Below, piece by piece: positions 47,000-60,565 of a DNA stretch of 64,000 nt. Numbering within the stretch: position 1 is the first letter of the stretch; each line of letters opens with the position of its first letter. The DNA is from Halictus rubicundus (taxonomy: Eukaryota; Arthropoda; Insecta; Hymenoptera; Halictidae). A program made the translations under genes and the position numbers. Location: NCBI RefSeq assembly GCF_050948215.1, contig NC_135156.1:19019257-19083256 (forward strand). Reading direction: 5' to 3'. Under the pieces are notes generated by a model that worked only from the letters and a program-made list of their open reading frames with translations, was not told where the DNA came from and did no database searches.

Positions 47000-47155
47000 G
47001 ATGAGTTCCATCCATTCATTGAGGCCCTCCTACCATTCGTGAAGTCTTTCTCGTACACGTGGTTCAACCTACAAGCCGCCAAGAGGCGTTACTACAAGAA
47101 ACACGAGAAACGGATGAGTCTCGAAGAGGAACGTCAGTGCAAGGAGGAACTCCAG
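47000..47155 (+). CDS. NfI: Nuclear factor I, DNA-binding domain exon (start of CTF/NFI domain)
   Basis: The 52 codons read DEFHPFIEALLPFVKSFSYT, then WFNLQAAKRRYYKKHEKRMS, then LEEERQCKEELQ. This is the highly conserved start of the CTF/NFI DNA-binding domain, which binds the palindrome TTGGC(N5)GCCAA as a dimer. The basic run AAKRRYYKKHEKR lies in the region conserved in all family members. The exon has a CTCGCAG acceptor and a GTGAGT donor and is in phase 0 at both ends. In vertebrates this domain continues uninterrupted for about 120 more codons in the same exon. Here it is split after ELQ, and the remaining domain (including the zinc-coordinating cysteines) is not found before position 64000. 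NFI proteins control transcription in brain, muscle and other tissues. Confidence 0.95.
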
Positions 47156-48120
47156 GTGAGTCACACTGCCAAACAATCTGTTCACCGGTGGAAAAGTCAT
47201 TTCGGTAGAAATCGATCAACGGATTGCCATTCCTCGTCAATTACAACATATTTACCGTCTTCTATAACCTTGTCGTTTAGTAAGTTTCTGCAATTCCAAA
47301 TTAACAATAATATATAAGAAACAGTACTATTTTCATGAATATTACGTTCAAGAACCGACATCACTTTCGCGCCAATAAATATATTATTTTACATCATCTT
47401 GTATTTTATTAGCACGTTTTAGAATTCGGTATAACTCAACCCATTAAGTATCAAATTTTTATTTTTGTTGGTCCAAAAAGGTTTAAAAAAATTAATTATT
47501 GCTACGGTATCCCCATTTGGGGATGGCTTGGGATATATTCGGTTATGGCAGGTAGCGGGTAAAACAGACATGGTCTAAATCCATCGTAAAGCGAACGCAG
47601 TTCGAAGAATCGAATGAGAATAGTTTAGCAATTTATTCGGATAGGTAGCTCGACGAAAATTAGACTTGGTTTAAGAAAGTTGCGATGAAAAATTCGTAAC
47701 CTGAAAATCTATAAAGTTTCACGCCCCAGAGATCGATGCTGTGAAACGAAGCGATTTTCGAGGAACTGTAGACACTCGCCGATAAAACCTCCGTCAGTCG
47801 ACGGAACATAAACGTCGGACGGTTGCACGAAAGCCGAACGGCCGTAGGTGTGCCGCTAATTTCATAAGTTCCGAATAAAAATAATGAGGTTTGAGACTAT
47901 TTCGGGCGCGAAGCGTCCTCGTGACGCGCTATCGCTCAGGCCTGAAAGCCAGTAGCTTTCAATCGTCCTATAACGACGGTCCTGTATTAATAGAACAATC
48001 CGAGCACAACAGGGGACATTAATGAACCTCGAGGAAAATCTCAAAAATCGAACGGCCGCCTTCAGTCTTCTCTCACAATTTTTGGCACCGAAAACTTCAA
48101 CATTTTACGCTAAATTTCCT

Positions 48121-48133
48121 CCCCCCCCCCCCC
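48121..48133 (+). repeat. Homopolymer (C)13
   Basis: Thirteen consecutive C follow a CT-rich stretch, giving a G13 run on the minus strand. Confidence 0.9.
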
Positions 48134-49996
48134 TCGAACACAATTAGAACTTCAACTTAAAATGTACAGAAGCGTGAAAAGCAGTCCGAAGACATGATTG
48201 AAAATGCAACGGGAGGGTTGGGGGACCATTAAGGGCCATTCGACTGTATAAAGTGTTAATAAAGTGTGACGATAAAGGGGGACAATGATGCGGCCAGGAT
48301 TCCCCCGGAAGTCGAGAAGACAGTCGGTCGGGAGTGTAATCGAAACTTCGGGCCGCGAGTAACTTCTCCGACGCGACGCGACGCGGACTTATCCCGCGAT
48401 TAAAACTCTCCCGGAAAAAGTTTCCACGGCGTCCCAGAGTGCCGCGGGCTTCCGGTCTTAGCTCGGGACGTCGCTCGATTTACGCTTTAATTAAATAAAG
48501 TGTTTGCTCTCTCCTGTCGACGCGGTTACGGTACCCTTAAATATTGAAACGGTGCACGTTGCACAGCGAGCACAACTCGAACCGCACCGACAAGATTTGC
48601 TGGTTCCCGCGGCCATAACTTGATGGAACTTCCGGCCGGCTCTTCGAGAAAATGAATTTCTGTACGGTCGGGAACGAAGAACAATTTTGTCAGCATCTCG
48701 TTATTCTCCTGTGTTCAAATCGCTGTTCGACAATTTTGAAGACGCTATTGTTTTTTCCAATGTATCATTACTAGACAGCAAAATGCATCGATGACAAAAA
48801 TTTCTTTACGAATACGTTGGTTTCGGCTTACATTAGATCACTTTCAGCGGCGTTTTTGTTTAAAATTGTCTACACTTGTGTTATGGATTTTTCGAATAAC
48901 ATTGCATGTAGCTCCGGTTTCCCTATGCAGTTTCATTCGTCTTCCTTTGAAACTATTCCAACCTCGGCCATTTTGTTTCAAGAAATTTATAGTTTCCGCG
49001 CACTCGATCCATAACGCGAGGAATTTACGGCTAGGGGTTCCAATTTTTCGGGAAAAATTGAATTTTCGACCGAGCCGATGGACCCGAATTTATCTGGACA
49101 AAGGGAATATCGATTTTTCCCGTGAAACGATTTTCCATACTTTTTGGGCCTTTGTTAATAGCGGAGCCGTTCCGACAAAGCGCTTGATTCATTTTGCATG
49201 AAATCGAGGACAGTCTTTTCTTTCCCAATATTTTTTCCCAAAAGAAAGAACAGTTCATTTTACTGTTTGTACACTCTCAATTATATCTCCGCAGCAATTG
49301 AACAAATTCAAATTCAGCCTCGAAAATTTCAAACACTACAAAAATTCTCACGGTGAAAAGATTCTTCGAAAACGTTCAATGGAAATGCTACTAACGGAAA
49401 AGACTTAATCGTAACTAACCAACGAGCACCGATATCGAGAGGTACTCGCATCCCCCAGGCAATTACCGAACAATAAACAACCAGACGGCAAAAAATCCTC
49501 CGTCCTCTGATGGAAGCCACCCCTGAAATTCCACCCCGTCACAAATTATCCCGTATCGTCTCTGCGCAAAAAGGCAAAAAGATGAAAAGTCGAGGCCAGG
49601 GGTCGGGCAAGGTGAATAAAAGTCGACGAACTTTCGATATCGAACTAAGTTTGGCGCTCGGTTCGACGAGTCATTGACATTCGAATTTTCGGACCCGGAC
49701 CCGGACCGCAATCTTTTTTCTCTCCCCTCTTCCCTTCTTCTTTTTTCTCCGATTCGTTTCCTTTTTTTTCCCTCCGTTCTTTTTCTCTGCGAACCAGCGG
49801 AAACATGCAGAAAAGGGGGGCGAGCAGTCGGAGACGGGGGTGGAAACACGGGGGGGTTGGTCGAGGGTGCAGGAAAAGGGGGTTGTTCTCTTCTATCCAC
49901 CGCAATTCGTATTCTCCCTCGCGACGCTGTTCGATCAATATTTTAATTTCGCGATGCTGCGGTATTTAGCGGACGAAAGAACGACGGACATGGCTA

Positions 49997-50177
<181 letters not shown>

Positions 50178-50995
50178 CCGATGCTCCGACGTGAAAAGGA
50201 TTCCTTCCAGGATCGATATATCGCGGTGTTTAGGGAAAATCGTCGGCCACCGACGATGCTCGGTTTTTCAACCCCCTTCATCCCCTGCGAACTGGGTCTT
50301 TTGCTCTTTTTCACCCGCAACCCTTCACGGAGGGTGCTTTGGCCGAGGATTTTTTCTTAATCGATGTCTGGCTGCAAGGTGCACCTTTTTTTTTGGCCGA
50401 ATTAAACATGCCTGCATTTCTCTGTTTTTATTCGTGCTGCAGATTCGATGTCGGGGGAAGATTTGGTCAGACTTGTTACAATTAACTTGTGAAACAATAG
50501 ATTATGAATACAAGAGAAGAATGGTGTGAACGTATGATACAATTTATTGAAACGACTGTTTCGAACATACTTCTGTATTTTCTGCTTTTGAAATTGTCTC
50601 CAGAAATTTGTTCGCAAATATCTTTAAAAAATGATTTGAAAAATGTGATTGAACGTTTCTTTTAAAAATCTCTTGGCAAAATGTTGGTTTTGTATGATTG
50701 AAAGGAGTTGTAATTTCTTGTATCTCTTTTTGTCCTGTTCTCCCTTTTTTTATATTCTTTTTGCACGACGAGGAAAGGTTCGAGTCTCGTGATCGGATCC
50801 CGTGTTCGACAAGGAACGAGTCCGTCGGCGAGATATAAAAATTCCGGCCGGCTAATGGAACTTTTTTAAAAATGAAAGTATCCCCGAAGCTGCCGCGGGT
50901 CGCGTTGAATTTTACATGAAGTGCATTTAATCTGCGTCGCACGAAGCCCTGCAGGGCCGGCCGAGCCCTCTGCCATCATAGAAACGGGGCTTTAT

Positions 50996-50996
<1 letters not shown>

Positions 50997-51060
<64 letters not shown>
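50997..51060 (+). repeat. (GA)n microsatellite
   Basis: About 64 bp of uninterrupted GA lies 0.8 kb after the preceding long tract. Confidence 0.95.
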
Positions 51061-52304
51061 CCGCTGGCGATAATCGACGATTCCATTTGCAAATTTAATC
51101 GACGCTGCAATTCTTACCATTATACTGTGTAATTTTATTAAAACTCGATACGGGATTGTCTGCCATTAAACCCCGACGTGTTAAACATAACATCGTAAAT
51201 TGAACATCATCAAAATTAGCTACGTGATGCTTTTTATACAAACGATAAGACTGAGAATTTATTAGAATTCAATTTTTATTCGATCTGCTTCGAAAAATAA
51301 ATGATGTATATTTTAACACGTTGACAAAATCAAAGTAATTGATTGAGAGAATAAATAGCCTGTCACGTGCCACCATCCAAGACCATTTCGAAACGGGCAA
51401 AATCGAGGAAAATCTGCCGGGAAACCTGAACCGGCGTGTAGAGAAACCAGGTCATTTTTATTCATCCCGAGGAGTGGATCGCGCCGGGTAAAAGAAATTC
51501 TGGAATTTGCATGGACGTCGGCTGTCCAGCGACACCCGAGACTTCCGGGTTTGCGGGTTGGTAACGGTGAAATGCGACAAAGCGAGACGCGGGTTTCGGT
51601 CCCGCACACAGACGGGGTGGTGGGCACACAGAGGAGATATCTGGGGCTCGAGAAAGTGGCCATTGAAAACGATGATCGCGATCTCCGATGCGCCGAGGTC
51701 CGCTCGAATCGGTCCGCTTTCAGATCATGCGATCAGGGGAGGGAAAAATAGAGGAGTCATAGGAGAGTCGGCAGAGGACGCGTAGTAGAGTAGAAGAGGG
51801 AAAGAGGGCCAGCTGGAGCACGAAGAGGAAGAGGAGAACTGTCGGCGACGACCGGCGCTCTCTCGGAACGTCCATTCCAATTTTCCGGGGCGCGCGTCGC
51901 ATGTCAACGAGCCCCGTTTCCTTTTTTTCCTCTTTTCTTTCTCTTTCCTTTCTTTTTTTTTTGTTATCTAAACACACGGCATAAAAGTGTATCGCGTTTT
52001 CTTCTTGCTTTCTCTCTCTCGCTCTTTTTCGACGTCTCTCCGTCTCTCCGTCTCTCTACTCTTGTTTCTTTTCTTCCGCGGCTCTTTCTGGAAAGCATCT
52101 GCGTACGTGGACGGAGTGTCCAACGACGAGAAAGCGGAGGACAAGCGTTGCACACGGTCGACGCGCCGGCGACCTACACGATAACGAAGATCGATTCGCT
52201 CGTTTGCGTGGAAGAACGATTGCCCTCGCGGTTCAATCTACCGGAGAGCAAAACATTTTCGGAATGGAACGATGCTTTCCCGCTTCTGCTTTCCTGCTTT
52301 CCCG

Positions 52305-52337
52305 CTCCGCCCCGCCCCGCCCCGCCCCACCCCGCCG
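52305..52337 (+). repeat. (CCCCG)n pentanucleotide tract
   Basis: Four CCCCG units and one CCCCA unit lie within a CG-rich stretch. The minus strand is GGGGC-type, capable of forming a G-quadruplex, and contains GC-box-like words. Confidence 0.9.
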
Positions 52338-52892
52338 CGATTCCAAACGCCTCCTCTTCTCGCTCTTTGCACCGTCATTTGCGATCACTCTTCCCTGCTG
52401 CTTAGACTTTTAGCGATTACCTAGAACAGGTACGTTGCAATTCCTTCGTAGAGTTTACTAGGAATTTTTCGAAAGTTGGATTCAATCGTTTGTGTCAGCA
52501 ATAATATTTTTGAAGTCTTGTTGAATAACTTGAGTCGATTAGCTGCCCGAAGGATCGCCAGAAACAAGATTAATACAAGTTCTTTGAACACTAATAACAA
52601 TTCGAATTTTTTTTCTTTTTTATATTTTGTGTAGATTATCTTAAATTTCAATAATATTCAACTTGTCACGAATGATTTTTATCGTAGAAAATTTTGGAAC
52701 AACTGTTATTTTGGTGCCTAGTATGAACACGTCGCGAAGATGGATCGAAAATGGTCCGTCAGTTTTCCACGGGATCCAACATGGCGGACCGATGGGAGAA
52801 CAATGTTCGGCCCCCATGAATTCTCCGCGTCGTTTTTATCGCGTACCCCGACGAATACGTAAATAGGAGGAGTAAATTCTGGGAAGCTCACC

Positions 52893-53060
52893 CCATAACT
52901 AAGAAAACCGCGATTCGTAGTCGAAGGTGACGCCGCCATTATGACGAAAACGGTAGTTTGTAGTCTCCGGATCCCCTTTCTCTCATGAGACGTGAATCGG
53001 TAGGACTTCGGGAGTCTATCGTATAACTAGGAGAACACGGTGATTTGTAGTCCGAAGTAT
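52893..53060 (+). repeat. Short degenerate repeat (three copies)
   Basis: Variants of ATAACTA-GA-AAC--CG followed by ATT-GTAGTC-GAAG occur at about 52897, 52943 and 53023. This is weak but repeated similarity. Confidence 0.4.
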
Positions 53061-54318
53061 GTAATGTAATTAAGGAAAACTGGCTTCGAAGTTTGGAGTC
53101 GCTTCGCATACGAGAAAATGATAGTCCTGACCTCTTCGGTCGTAGAGAAGACACTCCGCCATTTTTTTTCCTCTCTAGACATATTTATCGTAGGTTTCGA
53201 AACGTGAAGATCGGTTGAACTTTAGGTATTTGATGCGCCGATCGTTCGAACAGGAAAACCAGGCAATTTCGCCGAAAGTTTCGTCGAATTTTCGGCGATT
53301 AAAACGGGCGATTAAGAAGAATTTTTAAGTCGTTCGTCTTTCAGACTCGCGTGGCACGGGACAATTTCTCATTCCGGCGGAATTAAGTCTTTCGAGGCCT
53401 CGGAACATCGCGATCTAAAAGTTGAGTCCTGCTTCGTGTCGATATCGCACCCTCCTTTCAACCCCCTCGAACATTTTTCTACTCTTCGAAGCTACCCCTC
53501 GTTAACGGACATTGGATACTAATTATTAACACGTAGGGTGGCGTGTCGTTTACTTTGGGGGGACCGCATTCAGGCTACTTTACGTAAGTTCATAGTTTCA
53601 TTCATAAATTTGAAAAAGTCGAAATCAATCGATCGATCGACCCGAAGCAACGAGTCTTCAGCTCCTCGCTTTCATAAAATTACCCCCTTGCATTACAAGT
53701 TATTTCATGGTTATAGCGATTACTAGACAATCAAAATTGTCCAAGTCAATTGCACGAAATAGGAGCTGCATAGACCTTTACTTCTTCCCATAATAATTTT
53801 AATAAGTTACACGTAATTCTCAAGGGGTGAAATACAAAAATGGGCATTTCAATGAAGATCCGCAGTTTAGCAACCGATCAGCAAAAGCCGCGAGGACCAA
53901 CCGAGTCTCGTTCACTCTAAAAAGTCACCCCTCGTGGGACAGCATCGTCTCGCAGCGAATTACCAGCGGAACCATCCCCCGAAGAGGGTGCGCTCCGGTG
54001 TTTACGTTCTCAAACGGCGTCCGAGCCGTCCAATAATCGCAGGCCATCGTCGAACGCGATTAACCCCTTCCGCGAAGGGTCTGGTCTCCGTGAAACGTGT
54101 CCTCGAAAAAGTCACCACCATCCAGTCGGTCCTCTCATCCCCTAAATTCGTCGACGACGAGAAGCACAGAGACGAACACGGAAAGAAAGAAAGAAAGGAA
54201 GAAATCGTCTAGCACACATCCACGCGTTTCTCTCGAAGCTACCAACACAGCAGAGAAAAAACGAAAATAGGGGCGGAAGGGGGTAGTAAAACGGGAGAAA
54301 GAAGGGATAGAAATTAGC

Positions 54319-54324
<6 letters not shown>

Positions 54325-54368
<44 letters not shown>
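54325..54368 (+). repeat. (GA)n microsatellite
   Basis: About 22 GA units. Another tract follows at 54651-54684, and CT tracts of opposite sense lie at 55300 and 55476. Confidence 0.95.
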
Positions 54369-54370
<2 letters not shown>

Positions 54371-54648
54371 GCGACGAAGATGAGAAGAGAGAGAAGAAAA
54401 AGAGAGAGAGAGGATTGAAAGGGAGCAAGAAAAATTCTCGGAGAGGGTGTGTAGCCGCGGGGGTTGAAAGAGAGAGGGGGAGGTGGTAGGGTTCCGAGTC
54501 CGTCGTTTTCTCTTAATTTCGAGACAGGCCGCAGGACGATATCGACTACTTCAATTCCGTTGCAGCGGGGTGAGTGAGCGAGTCGGTTGGAGGAGGGGAC
54601 GGGGGTTGCAAGGGGGTGAATCCGACAGAAGGAACGAAACTCGAGAGT

Positions 54649-54650
<2 letters not shown>

Positions 54651-54694
<44 letters not shown>
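54651..54694 (+). repeat. (GA)n followed by G-run
   Basis: The GA units run into a stretch of ten consecutive G (54685-54694). Confidence 0.9.
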
Positions 54695-55297
54695 ATGGTC
54701 GAAAGGGGTGCAGAGAGGAGACAAAACCCGACACACGGCGAGAGTCCGAGAAACAGAGACAGAGGTCCGAGAGGGTGGTGTGTCCGGGGGGGGTTGGGGG
54801 TTGGAAACGAGCAGGAACGAGGAGAAGAAGACTGCGGGGTGGAGAGAAGAGGATCGTCGGCCGGACCGAGACAGAGACATTGTAGGACGCGGAGAACGTG
54901 TACGGGCTTGCTATCACGCGAGAAGAGGGCGGCAGACGGCTCTCCTCTCTGCTCGGGGTAGGGGTGCAAAGCAGCGAGGGGGGTTGGTTGCACCCACCAA
55001 CACCCGCAAGAAGTATCCGAGTACACGGGTACACACGAGCTTTTCGGGAGAGAGCGTGCACACAGAGGCCGGTCAGAGAGGGAGTGAGAGAAAGAGAGAC
55101 GGGGGGGTTGGTGTGCAGCCGGAGGGGGTGGTCGGGGGTAGACGGCAGAGAGAGCGTAGACATGTAGCGCATACGCCGTCGCGACGGAGGCTGCGGCTAC
55201 GCGGCGCCTACCAACCACCATCTATAATCTCTATGCGGATATCGATTTTCCAGCCTGTATTTCCTAAATTTATGCAAACTAGCAGCCCCGTCCTTTG

Positions 55298-55299
<2 letters not shown>

Positions 55300-55330
<31 letters not shown>
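55300..55330 (+). repeat. (CT)n microsatellite
   Basis: Pure CT for about 31 bp, in inverted orientation to the GA tracts 0.6-1 kb upstream. Confidence 0.95.
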
Positions 55331-55334
<4 letters not shown>

Positions 55335-55472
55335 CCCTTTCTCTCTCTTTCTCTACACCCCCCGCAACCCTCGGTCTGCCCTTCGGCCCGACCACCAACC
55401 GCCCTCGTGTTCTGTCCTACGCCCCAACCTATAAACCCTCACCCTTTGTTCCTGCGTCGTCCCTCTTTCTCC

Positions 55473-55475
<3 letters not shown>

Positions 55476-55508
<33 letters not shown>
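55476..55508 (+). repeat. (CT)n microsatellite
   Basis: Pure CT for about 33 bp. Confidence 0.95.
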
Positions 55509-55512
<4 letters not shown>

Positions 55513-56130
55513 CTCAACAAGGGTGGTTAGTTGGGTGCTCGGTACGTGTGTCGGCCCCATTCATCTAACGAGCTCAAGCGGGCTATCGCATCACCGATGC
55601 ACCTCGCACCTCCTCGTCACCGTGGAGGTGTATTCCAGTTTATGCGAGAACCGGGGGAGGTGGTTGGGCTACACACGGCCAGCTGGGTAGGGTCGGGGGC
55701 GGTGTAACCCTGTTTTCGAGGGGGTTGTTAATGTTGGATTATGTTTCGGCTTTCGGGTTATTAATTATCGACGAGCCAACGAGCTGCCCGCGCGCGCCCG
55801 ATCATGCTGCTGCCCGTGCAGCCGCGCCGGATTACCGCGGTTCTTCGACCGGAGTTTTTCGGCTCGATCCACGCCGGACGGCTTAATGAGCCTGATTTAT
55901 CGAATGGATCGTCGCGCTGTGGCGAGTTTCGCCGAAATCCTGGGCAAAAGTGAAAAAAAATGTTTTCTTCATTTTTAAGCCCTTGCGGTCCGAAGTGTTT
56001 TATTTCGGAACTCGCGTCAACGTCGTGTAATATAATTTTATTCCCATATGTAGCTTTACCAGCTGTGTAAAATAGCTGAGAAATACCACAACTGTTGTCA
56101 TACGTCGTGGATCGCGGCACTAATCGATGA

Positions 56131-56168
56131 ATTGTCCGCGGATCTTTATGCAAAATAAAAATTGTCTA
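56131..56168 (+). repeat. Dispersed AT-rich repeat, copy 3
   Basis: TTGTCCGCGGATCTTTATG, then CAAAATAAAAATTGTC, close to the copies at 31331 and 61864. Confidence 0.55.
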
Positions 56169-56950
56169 CGTCGATTGCAAGAGAGAGTAAACTTATGGAA
56201 GATCCTTTCTCTCGTTATTAATCTTGTGAAAAAAATATTAGCTTTTCTAGATTTTTTCCCTCTCGCGAAAAATGACTTTAAAAAATCGCGACCGGTAAAT
56301 CCGACCCGGTTAGCGGTTCCGGCGTTAATGACCGACAAAAAGCAGGTCGCTCGCGACTTCGTCTCGCACAAAGGCGACTGGGGAATCGCGTCGAGGCTCG
56401 CGACAATGGGGGTAGCAACCCGTGCAACATTTCACGCTCTGTTACCGTGAATGAGAGTCGATCGCGCGTGAGACTTTTTACCCCAAGACACCCTGCCTGC
56501 CCCCTCCCGCCTGTGTGGCCCCCTGTGGCGCGGGACCGGAAGTTAAGAAAGTTTGAAAATAAACGATGGCATCCTGGAAAGACGAATCCTCGCCTGGAAC
56601 CCCGTGACGTCGGGGCCGCATCGTTTCAGACGCGAAATAATCTGCTTCCGCGTGCTCTCTTCTTCTCTCCTCTCCTCTCTTCTCTTCTCACCGCTCCTTC
56701 GGCTCCTCGTTTCTCCTCCTTCTGGCCGTTTTATTGCCGACAGAGGCATATCGCATATGTCTCGACCGAGGCAGAACCCTTTCGCACGCCCGTTTCTGTT
56801 CCATACCGTTCCATTCGGTTCCATTCCGTTCCGTATCGCGCGAATATTCGCCTCCCGAAGGAGGAGTGCTCCGAGATGCCGGAAACAATGGCAATAAAAT
56901 TTTCGGAACGGCCTGCTCGCTCCGGGCCATCGCCTATATCCACCCTCGCA

Positions 56951-56989
56951 CCCCTCCCCCCCCATCCCCCATCCCCCATCCCCCATCCC
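56951..56989 (-). repeat. (ATCCCCC)n tract; minus-strand G-quadruplex motif
   Basis: On the minus strand four or more runs of four to eight G are separated by AT. This is a textbook intramolecular G-quadruplex sequence. Confidence 0.85.
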
Positions 56990-57258
56990 ACCGATACCGC
57001 TCGAGCTGTTTTATGGCACGAATCTGCGCTTGGATGGCGACTTCCGGTTCGCCGCGGGTCGTCGGCAAATCGGCGCACAATTTTACAATTTTCATTCTCA
57101 ATGATTGCTCTGCGAATCTGTTCGAAACTTATTTTTACAGCGTGTAGGTGTTGAAAACTAATTGCTTGGTTTTTACAAATTTTTCCGCTCACTTTCGTTT
57201 AGGTGCGACCGATCGTCTTTTGATCGAGTTGCTCCAAATTCTGACGACTTTGGAAATA

Positions 57259-57302
57259 CAGTGATTTCTCGATGTATGTCGTCAAGACCTGGATGATACA
57301 TG
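57259..57302 (+). mobile_element. Half of a Tc1/mariner-like MITE
   Basis: TA|CAGTGATTTCTCGATG, then TATGTCGTCAAGACCTGGATGA matches the left half of the 46240-46380 element. No right end was found. Confidence 0.55.
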
Positions 57303-60300
57303 TCGATTGACACTTTACCGACCGGAAACCTATTAATAAGATTTTTAATAATTCTGCTGTACCAAAAGTATGCCTAAAAATCATGTTAAAATTATCGAAG
57401 TACGTTATTGGAGGCGAGTCTTCACACGGATAATGTGTTAGGAGTTCAGGGATGATTTGTATCCGTTTTAACTTGATTAATTAATTGAATTGGTTTTATG
57501 ATATGCGTGCTCCTGGATTGTTCTTCGAGTTGCGACTTGGGGCGAAGTCGAAGGAAGCGTTTTTCCCGCGGCGGAAATTCTTCACACGTGCATGATGCAG
57601 TCGATTTGATTTGGTAGATCGATTGTTAGGTACACGGCCGGGGATTAAGGACTCGAGGGCTGCAAAGAACTGGGAAATTTCATCGCGGCTCGATAAGTCG
57701 ATTGGATTCGTTAGGGTCCCCTACTTTGGCCCAATTCCGGCGGTTTAACTTTTAAACGGGGCTTAATCGATACCTCGGCACACGTTGTTCCGTGACCAGC
57801 CGCTGTCTTTTCTGATCGACCCTCGATTTTCGAGCTATCGTCCTCTCCGAATATTAAAAATCGTCCACTCGAACGAAAAATATTCGTTCGATGCAGAACA
57901 AGCGAAAGCAAAAAATATTTCGTAATTTTCTGTAAAATATCGCTGCTCGAGTATTTTCTATATTTTGTCCCACCGACAATGGGACGCGTATTCCCATTCC
58001 TTCGCGAATTGATCGCGTCCCGCGACAAACATCCGCGCAATTAATATAAAACTACCATTTTCCCGTGTTTCCAGTTGAATTATAAAGAACAGCCAGTAGA
58101 AAATCATGAATTCCCCCGTATCGAGTACTTGATTTAATTCGCCGGTTCAGCTTTCCAATCGATTTCGCTCGGCATTTAACACGCGACGCGAATTAAAAAA
58201 TACTGTCCGGAGTAGAATCGAATTAAAATTCAATCAGAAAAATATCGTCTCCTGTTACATCGAATACCGTTCGCCCATTAACTCGGAAAACATTTCGCTC
58301 GGGCCGTTAAATTGATATATACATACACACGTATATAAAGTACGCGTGTATGTACTGGGTGGAGCGTAATTCGAGCTACAATCGACAATTGGACGATTCT
58401 TCACTCGGGAAATACATGAAAAATGGGAAACTGCCTCTTTTTTCTCCTCTGAAATCCACATTCACCAGAATTCACGTTGCAAAAGTTTGCTGTTTTAATT
58501 TATTCCACGTGGCAAATTTGTTTTCCATTTTGCAAAATTCCTACACTTCAAAATCAAACTCACATTTTTGTAAATACTCCCACTAATTTAATATTTAATT
58601 ATCTGGCCATCTGGGTTCTTTACTGTACAAAATGTCCACATATCGGAGACACAAAAGCACCCTCTTTGAAACGCTCCGAAAAATTCAACAATTAAATTTA
58701 AACAGCTTTTTATTCTAATTTCCTTAAAATTCCTATTCATATTTACAAAGTCAACTTTCCCAAAGAATCTAAAAGCTTGAGTTCACCAATAAAAATATCA
58801 CGTCCCCACTCTCGATCAGTTCTCCGGTCTAACTTCTCTTTTACAATTTTCCGCACACTCTCCGCAAGTTTCCGCGGTTCCGAAGTGCAATCAGACTCGC
58901 ACCACCCTGTAGATTTGCGAGGAGAATCGGCCGGCTGGTGCTCGACATTAAATTGAACTGCAATCTGAAATCGTCGTCGCCATTGTCGCGGCGGAGAATC
59001 GAGGAAATATCGCGAGCGAAACGATCGTGCCCGAGCTAAATAAATCTGTCCGACGGGGAACCCGCGAAAATAAAGGGATTCGAGAGGGGGTGAGAGGAGT
59101 TGCTACGGATCCAACCCTCTCTCACCCCCTTCGCCTCCCTTCGTCCACGAAGAAGAAGAAGACCGACGCCGCGCCGGTGTCTCGGAGTCGAATGAATTAT
59201 ACCAGACGACGGACTATCATCTCGCAGCACGAGCTCTCCCAGATTAGAAAACTCTCGGTCGTCTCTTATCCGGACGTATCAGATCCTGGGATCGTCCTGA
59301 CGACGAGTCCGCTCGCGGTTCCTCCGCGGTCCTTCGTAATTTCGTCGCTGGCCAACTATTTTGCGAAATGTCACGAGATTCTACTTCGAGTTTTAAATTA
59401 GGCTGCTTTTTGGGAATTCTGTGGTCCAACTTTGGATGTTGTGGGTCTAAGGGTGGTTCGTCAGGCTGTGGCAATTTTTGTGGTACTTTGGTTGCCGTTC
59501 ACTTTGTCCCTTGAGTGGTTTTCGAAGAACCAGGTCTTCGAACTTTTTAATTTTTAATTTTAAATTATTAAGATTCTAAGGATGCATACGTGAGAAATTA
59601 TTCAGCAAACTTATTTCTTTAGGTATATCTGTTTTAAAAGTATTGCTAGAAATGTGGGGAGCACGTTATTTTTATAAAATAATGCAAAATGGTCACTTTT
59701 AGTGCTCCGTAAACCTAGCGTTAATTATTGCTTGACGTTTGTTTCGATTCGTCAAATCTCCGCCCACAAGAAACTCGAATCAACCATTTCTTCGCCCCCT
59801 AAGCAAACTCCCACCACTAAATCTCTCGAAGGAGGTCCCTCCCCAAAAAATCTCCCGACAACCACCGACAATCTGCCAACAGTACTTCCGCCTGGTTCCC
59901 CAGAGAAACGCGTAAAAAACGCACAAGCCCAAAAGAGAGAGAACGAGATAGAATGAGAGAGTCCCCCATAAATTAGTATAGCGAAGAAGCTTCGGAAGCT
60001 GCCGGGCATAAATTCCAATCCTTTTCCTCGAGTTCTCGAGTGGCTCGGCGGATTCTTTCGTGGCCGGTGTGTATGCACATGCACTCCCGGAACGAAAAAG
60101 GTGGATAGAGTACTATGGTTCGGCAGGGTCCAAAAAGTGAGGGAGAGAGAGAAAACGTGAACGGAGCAGGAGGAAGAGATTGGGGGGCAGGTGGGTGGTT
60201 CGTTGATCGAAAATTTATGGGAAAGCCCATAGGTGGGTGCAGGGTTCTGGTTCCAAGGGGGTCGGACCGCATCGGTGGACGTCGATAGCTGGTACATGGG

Positions 60301-60560
60301 GGTGATGGGAGAGGGGGTGGGTGGGGGCTGAAGAGGCTCGGGCTTGGGATAGACTGGAATATATTTATTAATTTGGCATCGTTCCCGAGTGTATAGCTGC
60401 TGGCCCCTTACGTTACTACGTTATGACGCGAACAAAGCGACTCCGCGATTTCTTTATAGGCAATTCCGGGGTCTGCATAGAGTGTTGTAAATATTACAAC
60501 CCCTCCCACGCGGACATCTCTTACTCCCCCTCTCTCTCACACTCTGACAAACTTTCTCTT

Positions 60561-60565
<5 letters not shown>

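Noticed and set aside
50775..50800. GGTTCGAGTCTCG, tRNA B-box-like
   Set aside because: No A box and no cloverleaf pairing upstream, so it is not a tRNA gene.
54142..55690. 359-, 286- and 208-codon open frames
   Set aside because: Same cause: stop-poor GA/CT and G-rich sequence, with overlapping frames on both strands and no recognisable protein features.
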